Shown one piece after another: positions 1-8,305 of a stretch of DNA of 22,428 bases. Each line of letters begins with the position of its first letter. Within the stretch, counting starts at the first letter, position 1. The position numbers and the translations under genes are program-made. The stretch comes from an uncultured Bacilli bacterium (lineage in GTDB: Bacteria > Bacillota_I > Bacilli_A > RF39 > UBA660): contig CALVIK010000085.1 of assembly GCA_944329545.1 (NCBI GenBank), forward strand, positions 1 to 22,428, given 5' to 3'. The notes beneath the pieces were generated by a model, which saw only the letters and a program-made list of their open reading frames with translations, was not told the origin of the DNA and did no database searches.

Positions 1-5
1 CGAAT

Positions 6-33
6 TTGACAAAAAACTAAATATGATTATAAT
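6..33 (+). promoter_or_regulatory. Promoter of the amidoligase gene
   Basis: TTGACA at 6-11 and TATAAT at 28-33 with a 16-bp spacer: a near-consensus vegetative (sigma-A) promoter. The predicted transcript start near 40 is just upstream of the AAAGGGGG ribosome binding site (46-53). The gene is therefore probably transcribed alone. Confidence 0.75.
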
Positions 34-60
34 AAAGACCGTAAAAAAGGGGGCATTTAT

Positions 61-1149
61 ATGACTTTAAATGATTCTGATACTTTTATAACATTAAATA
101 ATTGTGATAAATTAACGGATATGGATACCATAGACATAACAAATTTGCTTATTTTGCTTAATGGTATAGATATAGATTATAGACCTTATTTACATCTTCC
201 AGAAAATGTTACTTTTGGTTTAGAGATGGAAACTGTTGGTATGCGAACAGGAAGATTAGCTACAATGTTTAAAAACAAAGAAAACTGGCAAGTTGTTTAT
301 GATAAATCATTAAAAGCAACCGGTGCGGAAGTTGTTTCGCCTATTTTGCTCGATAAACCAGAAATATGGCGTGAAGTTTTTGAAGTTTGTGATTTTTTAC
401 AAAACTTACATTTAAAAGTGAATTATGAAACCGCTGGGCATATTCATTTAGGGGCCACTGGTATAGTTGATCAAGATCCAGAAAAACTTAAAAAGATTTT
501 AAAAGCTTGGTGTGCTTATGAAAACATTATTTATCGCTTTAGCGCTGGCAAATGGTCACATTTACGAAGAGGAGCCATTCATAAATACGCCAAACCATTA
601 GCATGGGATTATATTCAACTGATGAAAATTTTAGATAATGGTCAAGGTGATTATTTTGATGTTGTTAGAGCAGCTCATTTTCGTAGATTTAGTGGTTTGA
701 ATTTACAAAATTTATACGATTATTATCGAGCTAGTATTGATGAAAATTATCGCCGAGATTTTGTAACTATTCGTGGAGATAAATTAAAAGACACTTTAGA
801 AATTAGAACTCCTAATGCGACTATAGATCCAGTTATTTGGCAAAATAATGTTAACTTTTTTGCAAAATTTTTCTTAGCGGCGGCTAATGATAAATTTGAC
901 GAAGATTATTTAAATAATATTTTAAAGTCGCTTGATTTTAATTTTATTGTTAAATATGGGAACGCTATTAATTTAACTTATGAAAATTATGAAAAAATCG
1001 ATTTCGATAAAGCTTTAGAATTAGCTGATATTATTTTTGATAATAATCTTGATAAAATAAATTTTTTAAAACAATATTTAGGAATTCTTACTAGCAATAC
1101 CCTAGAAAAAGGTAAAGAAAAAACTTTAGAAAAGAAATTAACATTCTAA
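61..1149 (+). CDS. Putative amidoligase (Amidoligase_2-like)
   Basis: 362-aa cytoplasmic protein resembling the putative amidoligase family of the ATP-grasp/glutamine synthetase-like group, which forms amide or isopeptide bonds. The recognisable core starts near residue 52 with FGLEMETVGM, the Glu-rich start of the fold. A basic/acidic stretch around VYDKSLKATGAEVVSPIL follows, then GHIHLGATG near residue 126 and ITIRG/LEIRTPNATID-type segments near 240-255. The first 45 residues are poorly conserved and acidic. There is no signal peptide or membrane segment. The ATG has a strong AAAGGGGG site 7 nt upstream and its own promoter. No partner gene (gamma-glutamylcyclotransferase or acceptor protein) is adjacent on the visible side, so the substrate cannot be inferred. 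The family call is from motif pattern only. Confidence 0.72.
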   Translation: MTLNDSDTFITLNNCDKLTDMDTIDITNLLILLNGIDIDYRPYLHLPENVTFGLEMETVGMRTGRLATMFKNKENWQVVYDKSLKATGAEVVSPILLDKPEIWREVFEVCDFLQNLHLKVNYETAGHIHLGATGIVDQDPEKLKKILKAWCAYENIIYRFSAGKWSHLRRGAIHKYAKPLAWDYIQLMKILDNGQGDYFDVVRAAHFRRFSGLNLQNLYDYYRASIDENYRRDFVTIRGDKLKDTLEIRTPNATIDPVIWQNNVNFFAKFFLAAANDKFDEDYLNNILKSLDFNFIVKYGNAINLTYENYEKIDFDKALELADIIFDNNLDKINFLKQYLGILTSNTLEKGKEKTLEKKLTF

Positions 1150-1156
1150 AGTTTTT
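1119..1156. terminator. Bidirectional terminator shared by convergent genes
   Basis: A perfect 13-bp inverted repeat, AAAAACTTTAGAA (1119-1131) and TTCTAAAGTTTTT (1144-1156), with a 12-nt loop. A/T runs at both ends give a U-tract whichever strand is read. It lies inside the last codons of the amidoligase gene and touches the stop codon of the convergent pilB-like gene. Confidence 0.75.
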
Positions 1157-2465
1157 ATAATGTTTCAATTTTTGAAATGTTACTAAAAGCAGAGTTGTTT
1201 ACATTGTTTGCAGAATTAGCTTGAATAGACATATTAATAGCTTGTTTTAAATCAAAACTGCTTTTGTCACTAACATTTTCACTATCATCAAGTTCAATTA
1301 ATTTTAAAATTTCTCCAAAAGTAGTATCACCATTTACTACTTTTTCTAAACCATCTTGCAATAAAGTTGTAACATCCGCGCTATAAACGAGTTTGCGCAA
1401 TTCTTCTTTACTAACATTATCACTTAAAGCATCACGAATTTTTTGATTGATTCTTAAAACTTCTTGAATAGCAATACGGCCATGGAAACCATCATTACAA
1501 TGTTCGCAGCCTTCGTTGTCATAAATTTCTTCAATATCTTTATTTAAAACAGCTTTAAAAATAGTTTTTTCGTATTCCGTAGTTTTTCTTTTTACTTTAC
1601 AGTTTGGACATAATCTTCTAGCTAATTTTTGTGAGATAACACCTTCTAAGGCACTAGCTAATAAATATTTTTGAACATCCATATCGATAAGTCTTTCAAT
1701 AGTGTTAAGCGAGTTATTTGTATGAACAGTCGATAACACTAAGTGACCCGTAATTGAAGCTCTAACAGCAATTTTCGCTGTTTCGGAATCACGAATTTCT
1801 CCAATCATAATAATATTAGGGTCTTGCCTTAATATTGATCTTAAGGCTGTCGCAAAATCTAAGCCAATTTTGCTATTTGTTTGAACTTGATTAATACCTT
1901 CAATACCCATTTCTATTGGGTCTTCAACAGTAATTATATTAGTTTCTGGTTTGTTTAAATACTGTAAAATTGAGTAAACAGTTGTTGATTTACCAGTTCC
2001 AGTAGCGCCAGTTACTAAAATTATCCCATTAGGAACATTTATCATTTCGAGTAATTTTTTATAATTTTTTTCACTAAAATCTAACTGTTCAAGGCCAGAT
2101 AAACTCATAGAGTAATCTAAAATACGAATAACTATTTTTTCACCGTGGCTAACAGGTAAGGAAGAAACACGCAAATCTAAGTCAATCCCTTGTAAATTGC
2201 CTTTAATCGCGCCATCTTGTGGCAGCCTTGTTTCGGTAATATTCATTTTGGCAATAGTTTTAATTCTAGTTGTCAAATAGTCGCGCATATTGTTTGGAAC
2301 TTCGGCATAGTCCATTAAAACGCCATCAATCCGAATTCGGATAACCATATTTTCTTCTCTTGGATCTAAATGAATATCACTGGCGCCTCTTTTAGAAGCA
2401 TCAACTAATATTTCGTTTACTATATCGACAACTGGCATTTTTACATAATCAAATGTTCTAATCAT
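1155..2465 (-). CDS. pilB: PilB/GspE/ComGA-type assembly ATPase
   Basis: 436-aa secretion/pilus ATPase that powers extension of type IV pilus-like fibres at the inner face of the membrane. Visible motifs: Walker A GATGTGKST near residues 155-163, the Asp-box region ITVEDPIE, Walker B with IIMIGEIRDSETA, and the His box GHLVLSTVHTN. Near the C-terminus CPNC...CEHC forms the tetracysteine zinc site typical of PilB/GspE. It lacks the N-terminal MshEN/GspE-N domain of full-length PilB (about 550 aa) and is closer in size to ComGA, so pilB versus comGA naming is open. I chose the ATG at 2465: the AAAAGGAGC site lies between it and an in-frame ATG 21 nt upstream (2486), so the upstream ATG cannot use that site. 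It is divergent from two prepilin-like genes. No PilC/ComGB platform protein or prepilin peptidase is in the window. Confidence 0.9.
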   Translation of the reverse strand: MIRTFDYVKMPVVDIVNEILVDASKRGASDIHLDPREENMVIRIRIDGVLMDYAEVPNNMRDYLTTRIKTIAKMNITETRLPQDGAIKGNLQGIDLDLRVSSLPVSHGEKIVIRILDYSMSLSGLEQLDFSEKNYKKLLEMINVPNGIILVTGATGTGKSTTVYSILQYLNKPETNIITVEDPIEMGIEGINQVQTNSKIGLDFATALRSILRQDPNIIMIGEIRDSETAKIAVRASITGHLVLSTVHTNNSLNTIERLIDMDVQKYLLASALEGVISQKLARRLCPNCKVKRKTTEYEKTIFKAVLNKDIEEIYDNEGCEHCNDGFHGRIAIQEVLRINQKIRDALSDNVSKEELRKLVYSADVTTLLQDGLEKVVNGDTTFGEILKLIELDDSENVSDKSSFDLKQAINMSIQANSANNVNNSAFSNISKIETL

Positions 2466-2503
2466 TATATCGCTCCTTTTATTCATTTAATTAAGGACTA
2501 GTA

Positions 2504-2546
2504 TTTATCCTGATATTATTATATAATATATTTAGGATAAATTCAA
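2504..2546. promoter_or_regulatory. Divergent pilus promoters with flanking inverted repeat
   Basis: The minus-strand promoter reads TTGAAT (complement of 2541-2546), 17 bp, TATAAT (complement of 2518-2523). A plus-strand TATAAT lies at 2522-2527, overlapping it, with no good -35. Both -10 boxes sit between TTTATCC (2504-2510) and its inverse GGATAAA (2535-2541), an operator-like arrangement that could co-regulate the ATPase and the pilin genes. Confidence 0.5.
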
Positions 2547-2563
2547 TTTAAAAGGAGGAAAAT

Positions 2564-3070
2564 ATGAAAAAAATGAATAATCGGGGCTTTTTATTGGCAG
2601 AATCTTTAGTCGTTTCGACTTTTGTTTTGACGATTTTAGTACTTCTATTTGTTCAATTTCGGGGCCTTTTTAATAACTATGAAGATAGTTATAATTATAA
2701 TACGGTAGAAGGAATTTACAATTTAAATACAATGAAAAAATATCTTATGAATAATCAAACTAATAAATTATCTGAGAAAATAAGTAGTAATGGGTACGCT
2801 TTAGTAGTTAGTGATGGCTCTTGCCAAACTAATTTAGATTTAACAGGTCTTAATTATTGCGATGAATTAGTTAGCGGAATGCACTTGAAAGCTCTTCTTT
2901 ATACTTCATCAAACATTTCCTCTTTAACGACTTCTAATAGTTTATTTACAGAAAGTTTTAAAGACTTTTTGAAAAGAATTGAAAATGTTAGTAATAAAAA
3001 TCGCTTGATTGGACAATTTACTGATGGTACTTATGCGACAATAGTTTTTAATGAAAGTGATTTTGCTTAA
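2564..3070 (+). CDS. Prepilin-like protein (minor pilin/pseudopilin)
   Basis: 168-aa protein with a type IV prepilin signature: short basic leader MKKMNNRG, then FLLAE with Glu at mature position 5 and a hydrophobic helix to about residue 32. Cleavage is expected between Gly8 and Phe9 by a prepilin peptidase not present here. The rest is a poorly conserved soluble domain with two Cys (SCQTN, NYCDE) that could form a disulfide outside the cell. A strong AAAGGAGG site is at 2551-2558. It is the first gene of a two-gene unit with the next prepilin-like gene (15 nt apart) and diverges from the ATPase, so it is likely a minor pilin. No specific ComG/Pil ortholog can be assigned. Confidence 0.72.
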   Translation: MKKMNNRGFLLAESLVVSTFVLTILVLLFVQFRGLFNNYEDSYNYNTVEGIYNLNTMKKYLMNNQTNKLSEKISSNGYALVVSDGSCQTNLDLTGLNYCDELVSGMHLKALLYTSSNISSLTTSNSLFTESFKDFLKRIENVSNKNRLIGQFTDGTYATIVFNESDFA

Positions 3071-3085
3071 AAAGGAGGGGAAAAT

Positions 3086-3559
3086 ATGAAACTTAATAAC
3101 AAAGGATTTACAGTAGTTGAGTTACTGGCATCTTTTACTTTAACGATGATTATTACGACGCTTTTGTTTGAAGTTGTAATGGAGCTGAAAGATATTTATA
3201 TTTCCTCGGAATTAGAAACTGGTATTAAAAACGAAAACGCCTTAGTAGCGCGAGCTGTTAGTCGGGAAATTAATAATGGTAATATTCCAGTAGACTGTGG
3301 CGGGGATATGTGTATTTTACAAGATGGCCGGGAGATTAAAGTATTAAGTAATCAGGAAATTAAAGTAGCCAATAGAGTTTATGAAATGCCAGAAGATACT
3401 TATATAAATGATGATTATAGCATCACGGCAGCTTGCTCTAGTGATGTCGCTTTAGCGCCAGGAAGTGAAAGATGTTATTTAAAAATAAATTATGTTGTCA
3501 GCGGGGAAAATTTTAGTGATGACATACCTTTTAATTTAGTAATTAGTTATTTAGGATAA
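3086..3559 (+). CDS. Prepilin-like protein (ComGF/PilW-like)
   Basis: 157-aa protein starting MKLNNKG then FTVVELL, a textbook class III prepilin motif with Glu at mature position 5 and a hydrophobic helix to about residue 30. The following ALVARAVSREI segment resembles the amphipathic helix of ComGF/PilW-type minor pilins. Four Cys in the C-terminal half (DCGGDMC, ACSS, RCYL) suggest disulfides. Ribosome binding site AAAGGAGGGG lies just downstream of the preceding gene's stop, so the two are probably co-transcribed. Its 3' end overlaps the convergent ylbJ-like gene by 9 bp. Confidence 0.72.
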   Translation: MKLNNKGFTVVELLASFTLTMIITTLLFEVVMELKDIYISSELETGIKNENALVARAVSREINNGNIPVDCGGDMCILQDGREIKVLSNQEIKVANRVYEMPEDTYINDDYSITAACSSDVALAPGSERCYLKINYVVSGENFSDDIPFNLVISYLG

Positions 3560-4525
3560 ATTTATCCAAAAATCAAAAAATATAAACATTAAAATACCGG
3601 CAATCAAACTATGTAAAATACGGCAAACTAAAAAAGGAAAATATTTTATTTTCGTGTCACTGATAATGCTCACTATTTGCATATGAACACTTAGTCCGCC
3701 AAATGATAAAATCATAACGGTTAAAATACATTTTAATTTTAAAGGAATATTTTCCATACTTATGTATTTAATTCCTTGGGTCATTTCTATATAACCATTT
3801 AAAATGCTTTGAAAAACACTATTTAAATTAATATTATTATCGATAATTGTTGTAATAACTAAGCATATTGTCATAATTCCTAAAATTAAAAGTAGAGTAT
3901 TGATACTATTCATAAGGGCATTAGTGACAATGTTCCCAAAAGATTCGCTGTTGTTAATTCTTTTTTTATGCATACTGTCAATAGCTATTTTTAAACTAAC
4001 TTTATTATTTTCTTTTTTGCTTGGGTGATAATTTCTGATTAAAATGCCAATAATTATATTACTTAAATAGTGGCAAAGTAATATTAAAAGACCGACTTCT
4101 TTGTTGTTTAGAAACATTAAAGAAACGGTACCTAAAATAAATAAAGGGCTTGAAAAGCAAGTAAAGCATAGTATTTTGGTTGCTTCATATTCGTTAATCG
4201 CGCCATTTATTAATAATTCTTTCGTATATTTGGCATTAGCTGGATTTCCTGATATAATACTCATGACAAAAATAAAAGCACAAGAGCTTTTAATTTTAAA
4301 TAATTTATTCATAAACGGTTTAAATAAATTACCTAAAAATTCGACAAAACCGTATTTTATCATTAAACTTGATAAAACAAAAAAGGGAAATAACGATGGA
4401 AAAATATTGTTTTTAAAAATATACAAAGAAAAAGAAACTGTTTCTATTATACTTTGTGAAGCAGTTAATATTTCGAAACATATTAAAATTAAAATTCCCA
4501 TGATTAATATGCTTGTTATTTTCAT
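3551..4525 (-). CDS. ylbJ: YlbJ/SpoVV-like sporulation membrane protein
   Basis: 324-aa polytopic membrane protein of the nucleoside-recognition (Gate) domain type. It matches the sporulation protein YlbJ: IFPSLFPFFVLSSL near residue 38, ISGNPANAKYTKEL near residue 91, and a second half SFGNIVTNALMNSINTLLLILG repeating the gate-helix pattern. In Bacillus, YlbJ (SpoVV) is needed for dipicolinic acid transport into the forespore. About eight hydrophobic segments are visible. It starts with ATG at 4525 behind an AAGGTG site. It is divergent from the Lon-family protease gene, the same neighbour found in the Bacillus ylbJ-ylbK-ylbL cluster, which supports the call. It is shorter than the Bacillus protein. 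Confidence 0.8.
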   Translation of the reverse strand: MKITSILIMGILILICFEILTASQSIIETVSFSLYIFKNNIFPSLFPFFVLSSLMIKYGFVEFLGNLFKPFMNKLFKIKSSCAFIFVMSIISGNPANAKYTKELLINGAINEYEATKILCFTCFSSPLFILGTVSLMFLNNKEVGLLILLCHYLSNIIIGILIRNYHPSKKENNKVSLKIAIDSMHKKRINNSESFGNIVTNALMNSINTLLLILGIMTICLVITTIIDNNINLNSVFQSILNGYIEMTQGIKYISMENIPLKLKCILTVMILSFGGLSVHMQIVSIISDTKIKYFPFLVCRILHSLIAGILMFIFFDFWINLS

Positions 4526-4569
4526 AATTTCACCTTATTTGTATATTTTTAAAATAGAAAGGAATGTCT

Positions 4570-5580
4570 ATGATTAATAAAGTATATGAAAAAATAAAAA
4601 CAATTATAAAAGAAAACTATATATTTTTGTTTGTTTTTCTTGTTTTATTTGTTTTGATGACTTTTAAATTACCTTACTATATTTCCGCACCAGGTGGACT
4701 TATTAATACATCTAGTAGAATTGATATTACTAGTAATTTTAAAATGGAAGGCACGCTTAATATGGCTTATGTAACAGAAATAGATGGCATTATTCCGATG
4801 CTTGTTTTGGCTTTTTTTAATCCTAATTGGGATGTTGAAACCGAAGCTGAAGTAACGGCCGGAAACGAAAGCATTGATGATGTTAGATTTCGCAATAAAA
4901 TTTTATTAGAAGAAGCTAATGCAACGGCTTTAAAAGTGGCTTATGATAATTCTGATATAAATTATAAAAAAGAAAATTCTAAAACTTATATAACTTATGT
5001 CGATGATTTGGCTAAGACTAATTTAGAAGTTGGCGATCAAATTGTTAAAATAGACAATCAACAAGTAAAAGATAAAGCTCATGCTTATGAACTTTTAAAA
5101 GATAAAAAAAATGGGGATACAGTTAAGCTTAAAGTCTTAAATGATGGTCAAGAAAAAGAACGGTTGGCGACAATGATTGATGTAGCTGGTGAAGCTAAAA
5201 TAGGTATTTTGATTTCTGAAACTTATAAATTAAAATCAGATTATAATATTGATTTAACTTTTAAAGGAACAGAATCTGGCTCCTCAGGCGGCCTTATGAT
5301 GACTCTTACTATATATAGTTATTTAAATAAAATAGACTTAACTGGTGGCAAAACAATAGTTGGTACCGGAACAATTGATGAAAGCGGCAATGTTGGAGAA
5401 ATTAGTGGTATTAAGTATAAATTAATAGGAGCTTATAGCAAAGGAGCAGATATCTTTTTAGTGCCGCGAGGTAATAATTATAAAGAAGCTAAAAAAGTAA
5501 AAAAAGAAAAAGGGTATGATATTACTTTAGTTCCAGTATCGACTTTTAAAGAGGCTTTAGAGTATTTAGAAAAAATGTGA
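4570..5580 (+). CDS. ylbL: YlbL/SepM-type PDZ-Lon (S16) serine protease
   Basis: 336-aa membrane-anchored protease. A transmembrane helix at about residues 15-32 is followed by an extracellular region, a PDZ domain (about 130-195, core NLEVGDQIVKIDNQQV) and a C-terminal Lon-type protease domain. Catalytic Ser239 is in SGSSGGLM (PSAGLM in most relatives) and Lys284 in GIKYKLIGA, a 45-residue spacing typical of the Lon Ser-Lys dyad. I chose ATG 4570 over the in-frame ATG at 4564 because AGAAAGGA (4556-4563) abuts the earlier one but is spaced properly for 4570. B. subtilis YlbL has the same size and architecture, and this gene adjoins ylbJ as there. Family roles include regulated cleavage of surface proteins and peptides. 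Confidence 0.85.
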   Translation: MINKVYEKIKTIIKENYIFLFVFLVLFVLMTFKLPYYISAPGGLINTSSRIDITSNFKMEGTLNMAYVTEIDGIIPMLVLAFFNPNWDVETEAEVTAGNESIDDVRFRNKILLEEANATALKVAYDNSDINYKKENSKTYITYVDDLAKTNLEVGDQIVKIDNQQVKDKAHAYELLKDKKNGDTVKLKVLNDGQEKERLATMIDVAGEAKIGILISETYKLKSDYNIDLTFKGTESGSSGGLMMTLTIYSYLNKIDLTGGKTIVGTGTIDESGNVGEISGIKYKLIGAYSKGADIFLVPRGNNYKEAKKVKKEKGYDITLVPVSTFKEALEYLEKM

Positions 5581-5599
5581 TAAAAAATTTTCATTTTAT

Positions 5600-5623
5600 A
5601 CTTACTTATAGTAAGTTTTTTTT
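5600..5623 (+). terminator. Rho-independent terminator after ylbL
   Basis: ACTTACT...AGTAAGT stem (5600-5616) with a 3-nt loop followed by eight T residues, 20 nt after the ylbL stop. Confidence 0.8.
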
Positions 5624-5657
5624 ATATTGTTATATATAATTTAATCTTTCTTGTCTC

Positions 5658-5686
5658 TTGATAAAATATAGGTAAAATGCTATAAT
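5658..5686 (+). promoter_or_regulatory. mutS promoter
   Basis: TTGATA (5658-5663), 17 bp, TATAAT (5681-5686). The predicted start near 5693 leaves a short leader carrying AAGGTGA (5699-5705) before the mutS ATG. Confidence 0.75.
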
Positions 5687-5709
5687 TGGGGTAGTTGTAA
5701 GGTGATTAG

Positions 5710-8238
5710 ATGGAAAGAAAAGATGTAAATATTAATGAAGTTACGCCCATGATGCGGCAATATTTAGAAATAAAAAATCAAAATGAAGATTTAATCATTT
5801 TTTTTCGCTTAGGCGATTTTTACGAAATGTTTTTTGAAGACGCTATTTTAGTTAGTCATGAATTAGAACTTACTTTAACAGGAAAAAATGCCGGATTAAA
5901 AGAAAGAATTCCGATGTGTGGTATTCCATATCATGCGGCTAGTAGTTATATTGATAAATTAACTGAAAAAGGTTATAAAGTTGGTATTTGTGAGCAACTT
6001 GAAGATCCGAAAAATGTTAAAGGTATTGTAAAAAGAGATATTATTCAAATTGTATCGTCAGGGACTGTGATGAATAGCGATACCATAAAAGCTGATGAAT
6101 TTAATTTTATTGCTTCTATTTACGATTTAAATCATGCTTATAGTATTAGTTATGCCGATATTTCCACTGGTGAAGTATATGCTTTTTTATGTGAACATAA
6201 CATTGCCAAAGCAGTTAGTGAAGTGGTTAACTTAGGCGTTAAAGAAGCTGTAATAACTAGTAAAACGGATAAAAATATCTATTCTATTTTAAAAAATCAA
6301 TTTCATATAACTGTCAGTATAACCGATGATATTACTGAAGAATATAACTATATATTTCCAGAAAGCATTGATGAAAGATATAAAATAAGTGTTAAGCATT
6401 TACTTTGCTATATCGCCCATAATCAAAAAAGAAATTTAGCGCATCTGCAACCGTTAAAAATTAAAGAAAGTAAAGATTATTTAAAAATGGATGTTCATAC
6501 AAAAAGAAATCTTGAACTTACCGAAACTTTAAGACAAAAACAACGAAATTATTCGTTAATTTGGCTTTTGGATAAAACTAAAACGGCGATGGGGGCGCGT
6601 TTACTTAAAAATTATATTTTAAATCCATTGATTTCTAAAGAAAAACTGGAAAAACGCTATGACATTGTCGATACTTTTTTAAAAGAATTTATTTTAAAAA
6701 GTGATTTAGAAGATTTACTTACGGAAGTATATGATTTAGAAAGATTAAGTGGTAAAATAGCCTTTGGTAGTGCGAATGCCCGTGATTTATTGCAACTAAA
6801 AAGCTCTGTTAAAGTTTTTCCAGACATTAGTCATATTTTAAAACAAATTAATTTTTCTGAAGAGATAGAATCTTTAGAAGATTTATATAATTTACTAGAA
6901 ACTAGTATTTACGAAAATCCACCGATGACTTTAAAAGAAGGTTATTTAATTAAAGAAGGTTATAATAAGGAACTTGATGAATTAAAACATCTGCGTAAAG
7001 GTGGCAAAGATTTTATCGCGCAGTTTGAAAAAGATGAAAGAGAAAAAACTGGTATTAAAAATTTAAAAGTAGCTTATAATAGAGTATTTGGTTATTATAT
7101 TGAAATATCAAAAGGTAATTTAAACTTAGTTAAAGAAGAATGGGGTTATCAAAGAAAGCAAACTTTAGCTAATGCTGAAAGATATATTAGTCCAATTTTA
7201 AAAGAAAAAGAAGCTTTAATTTTAAACGCCGAAGAAAAAATAACGGAATTAGAATATGAGTTATTTACAAGTATTCGTAATGAAGTGAAAAAGTATATTC
7301 CTAAATTACAAAAAATTGCGAAAATAATTAGTGAAGCTGATGTTTTGGCGGCTTTTGCTACAGTTAGTGAGCAAAATAACTATGTCCGGCCAATTTTAAC
7401 GGATGCTGAAATATGTATTAAAGATTCAAGACATCCAGTAGTGGAAAAAGTTATTGATGGGGAATTTGTGTCTAACGATATTATAATGGATAAAGACACT
7501 AATATTTTATTAATTACGGGGCCTAATATGGCTGGCAAATCAACTTATATGCGGCAAATGGCGATTATTACTGTAATGGCTCAAATAGGGTGTTTTGTCC
7601 CAGCTAGCAGTGCGAAATTACCTGTTTTTGATGCTATTTTTACAAGAATAGGGGCGAGTGATGATTTAGTTAGTGGCGAATCGACTTTTATGGTCGAAAT
7701 GATGGAAGCGGGTAATGCTATTAGTAATGCTACTAATAATAGTTTAATTTTATTTGATGAGCTAGGTAGAGGAACCGCAACTTTTGATGGTATGGCTTTA
7801 GCCCAGTCCATTATCGAATATATTTATAAATATGTTCAAGCTAAAACATTTTTCTCAACTCATTATCATGAACTTACTGATTTAGAAGATAATTTAAAAG
7901 GACTTAAAAACATTCATGTTAGTGCGTATGAAGAAAATGGTCAAATAACCTTTTTGCACAAAATTAAAGAAGGCAGTGTTGATAAAAGTTATGGTATTCA
8001 TGTAGCTAGGTTAGCTGGTCTTCCAGATTCTTTAATAAAAAGAGCTGATGAAATTCTTAAAATATATGAAAATAATGAGAAAAAAAGAGATGCTAATATT
8101 CAAGAGGCTCTGCCAATTGATGATTTAATTCCTAGAAAATCAAAAGTAGAGGAAGAATTAGCTAAAATTGATCCATTGACAATTACGCCAATGGAAGCTT
8201 TAAATATTTTATATGATTTAAAAAAGATGCGCAATTAA
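5710..8238 (+). CDS. mutS: DNA mismatch repair protein MutS
   Basis: 842-aa MutS, which binds mismatches and small loops and recruits MutL. The mismatch-reading GDFYEMF loop is at residues 35-41 (Phe37, Glu39). The connector, lever and clamp domains follow, and the ATPase has Walker A GPNMAGKST at 604-612, then FMVEMMEAGNAI, Walker B LILFDELGRGT and the FFSTHYHEL signature. The C-terminal tail is short, with QEALPIDDL as a possible clamp-contact segment and a final helix-turn-helix-like stretch. Length is normal (about 850). mutL is not adjacent, although mutS-mutL pairs are common in Firmicutes; the gene has its own promoter and terminator. Confidence 0.98.
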   Translation: MERKDVNINEVTPMMRQYLEIKNQNEDLIIFFRLGDFYEMFFEDAILVSHELELTLTGKNAGLKERIPMCGIPYHAASSYIDKLTEKGYKVGICEQLEDPKNVKGIVKRDIIQIVSSGTVMNSDTIKADEFNFIASIYDLNHAYSISYADISTGEVYAFLCEHNIAKAVSEVVNLGVKEAVITSKTDKNIYSILKNQFHITVSITDDITEEYNYIFPESIDERYKISVKHLLCYIAHNQKRNLAHLQPLKIKESKDYLKMDVHTKRNLELTETLRQKQRNYSLIWLLDKTKTAMGARLLKNYILNPLISKEKLEKRYDIVDTFLKEFILKSDLEDLLTEVYDLERLSGKIAFGSANARDLLQLKSSVKVFPDISHILKQINFSEEIESLEDLYNLLETSIYENPPMTLKEGYLIKEGYNKELDELKHLRKGGKDFIAQFEKDEREKTGIKNLKVAYNRVFGYYIEISKGNLNLVKEEWGYQRKQTLANAERYISPILKEKEALILNAEEKITELEYELFTSIRNEVKKYIPKLQKIAKIISEADVLAAFATVSEQNNYVRPILTDAEICIKDSRHPVVEKVIDGEFVSNDIIMDKDTNILLITGPNMAGKSTYMRQMAIITVMAQIGCFVPASSAKLPVFDAIFTRIGASDDLVSGESTFMVEMMEAGNAISNATNNSLILFDELGRGTATFDGMALAQSIIEYIYKYVQAKTFFSTHYHELTDLEDNLKGLKNIHVSAYEENGQITFLHKIKEGSVDKSYGIHVARLAGLPDSLIKRADEILKIYENNEKKRDANIQEALPIDDLIPRKSKVEEELAKIDPLTITPMEALNILYDLKKMRN

Positions 8239-8250
8239 AAGCGTATTTTT
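8227..8250 (+). terminator. Terminator overlapping the mutS stop codon
   Basis: ATGCGC (8227-8232) pairs with GCGTAT (8241-8246) with one G-U pair, followed by a T-rich run. The left arm is formed by the last mutS codons. The next promoter's -35 begins only 3 nt later. Confidence 0.65.
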
Positions 8251-8252
8251 AT

Positions 8253-8282
8253 TTGACTTCATCAAAGAAGCTATGGTATTAT
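8253..8282 (+). promoter_or_regulatory. Promoter of the Clp-like ATPase gene
   Basis: TTGACT (8253-8258), 18-bp spacer, TATTAT (8277-8282). A G-run (8295-8300) before the ATG at 8306 serves as the ribosome binding site. Confidence 0.65.
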
Positions 8283-8305
8283 AAAACTAAGTTCGGGGGG
8301 ATAAT

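Noticed and set aside
4101..4577. Plus-strand open frame inside the ylbJ region
   Set aside because: It is antisense to a clear YlbJ-like membrane protein, has no ribosome binding site and encodes no recognisable domain.
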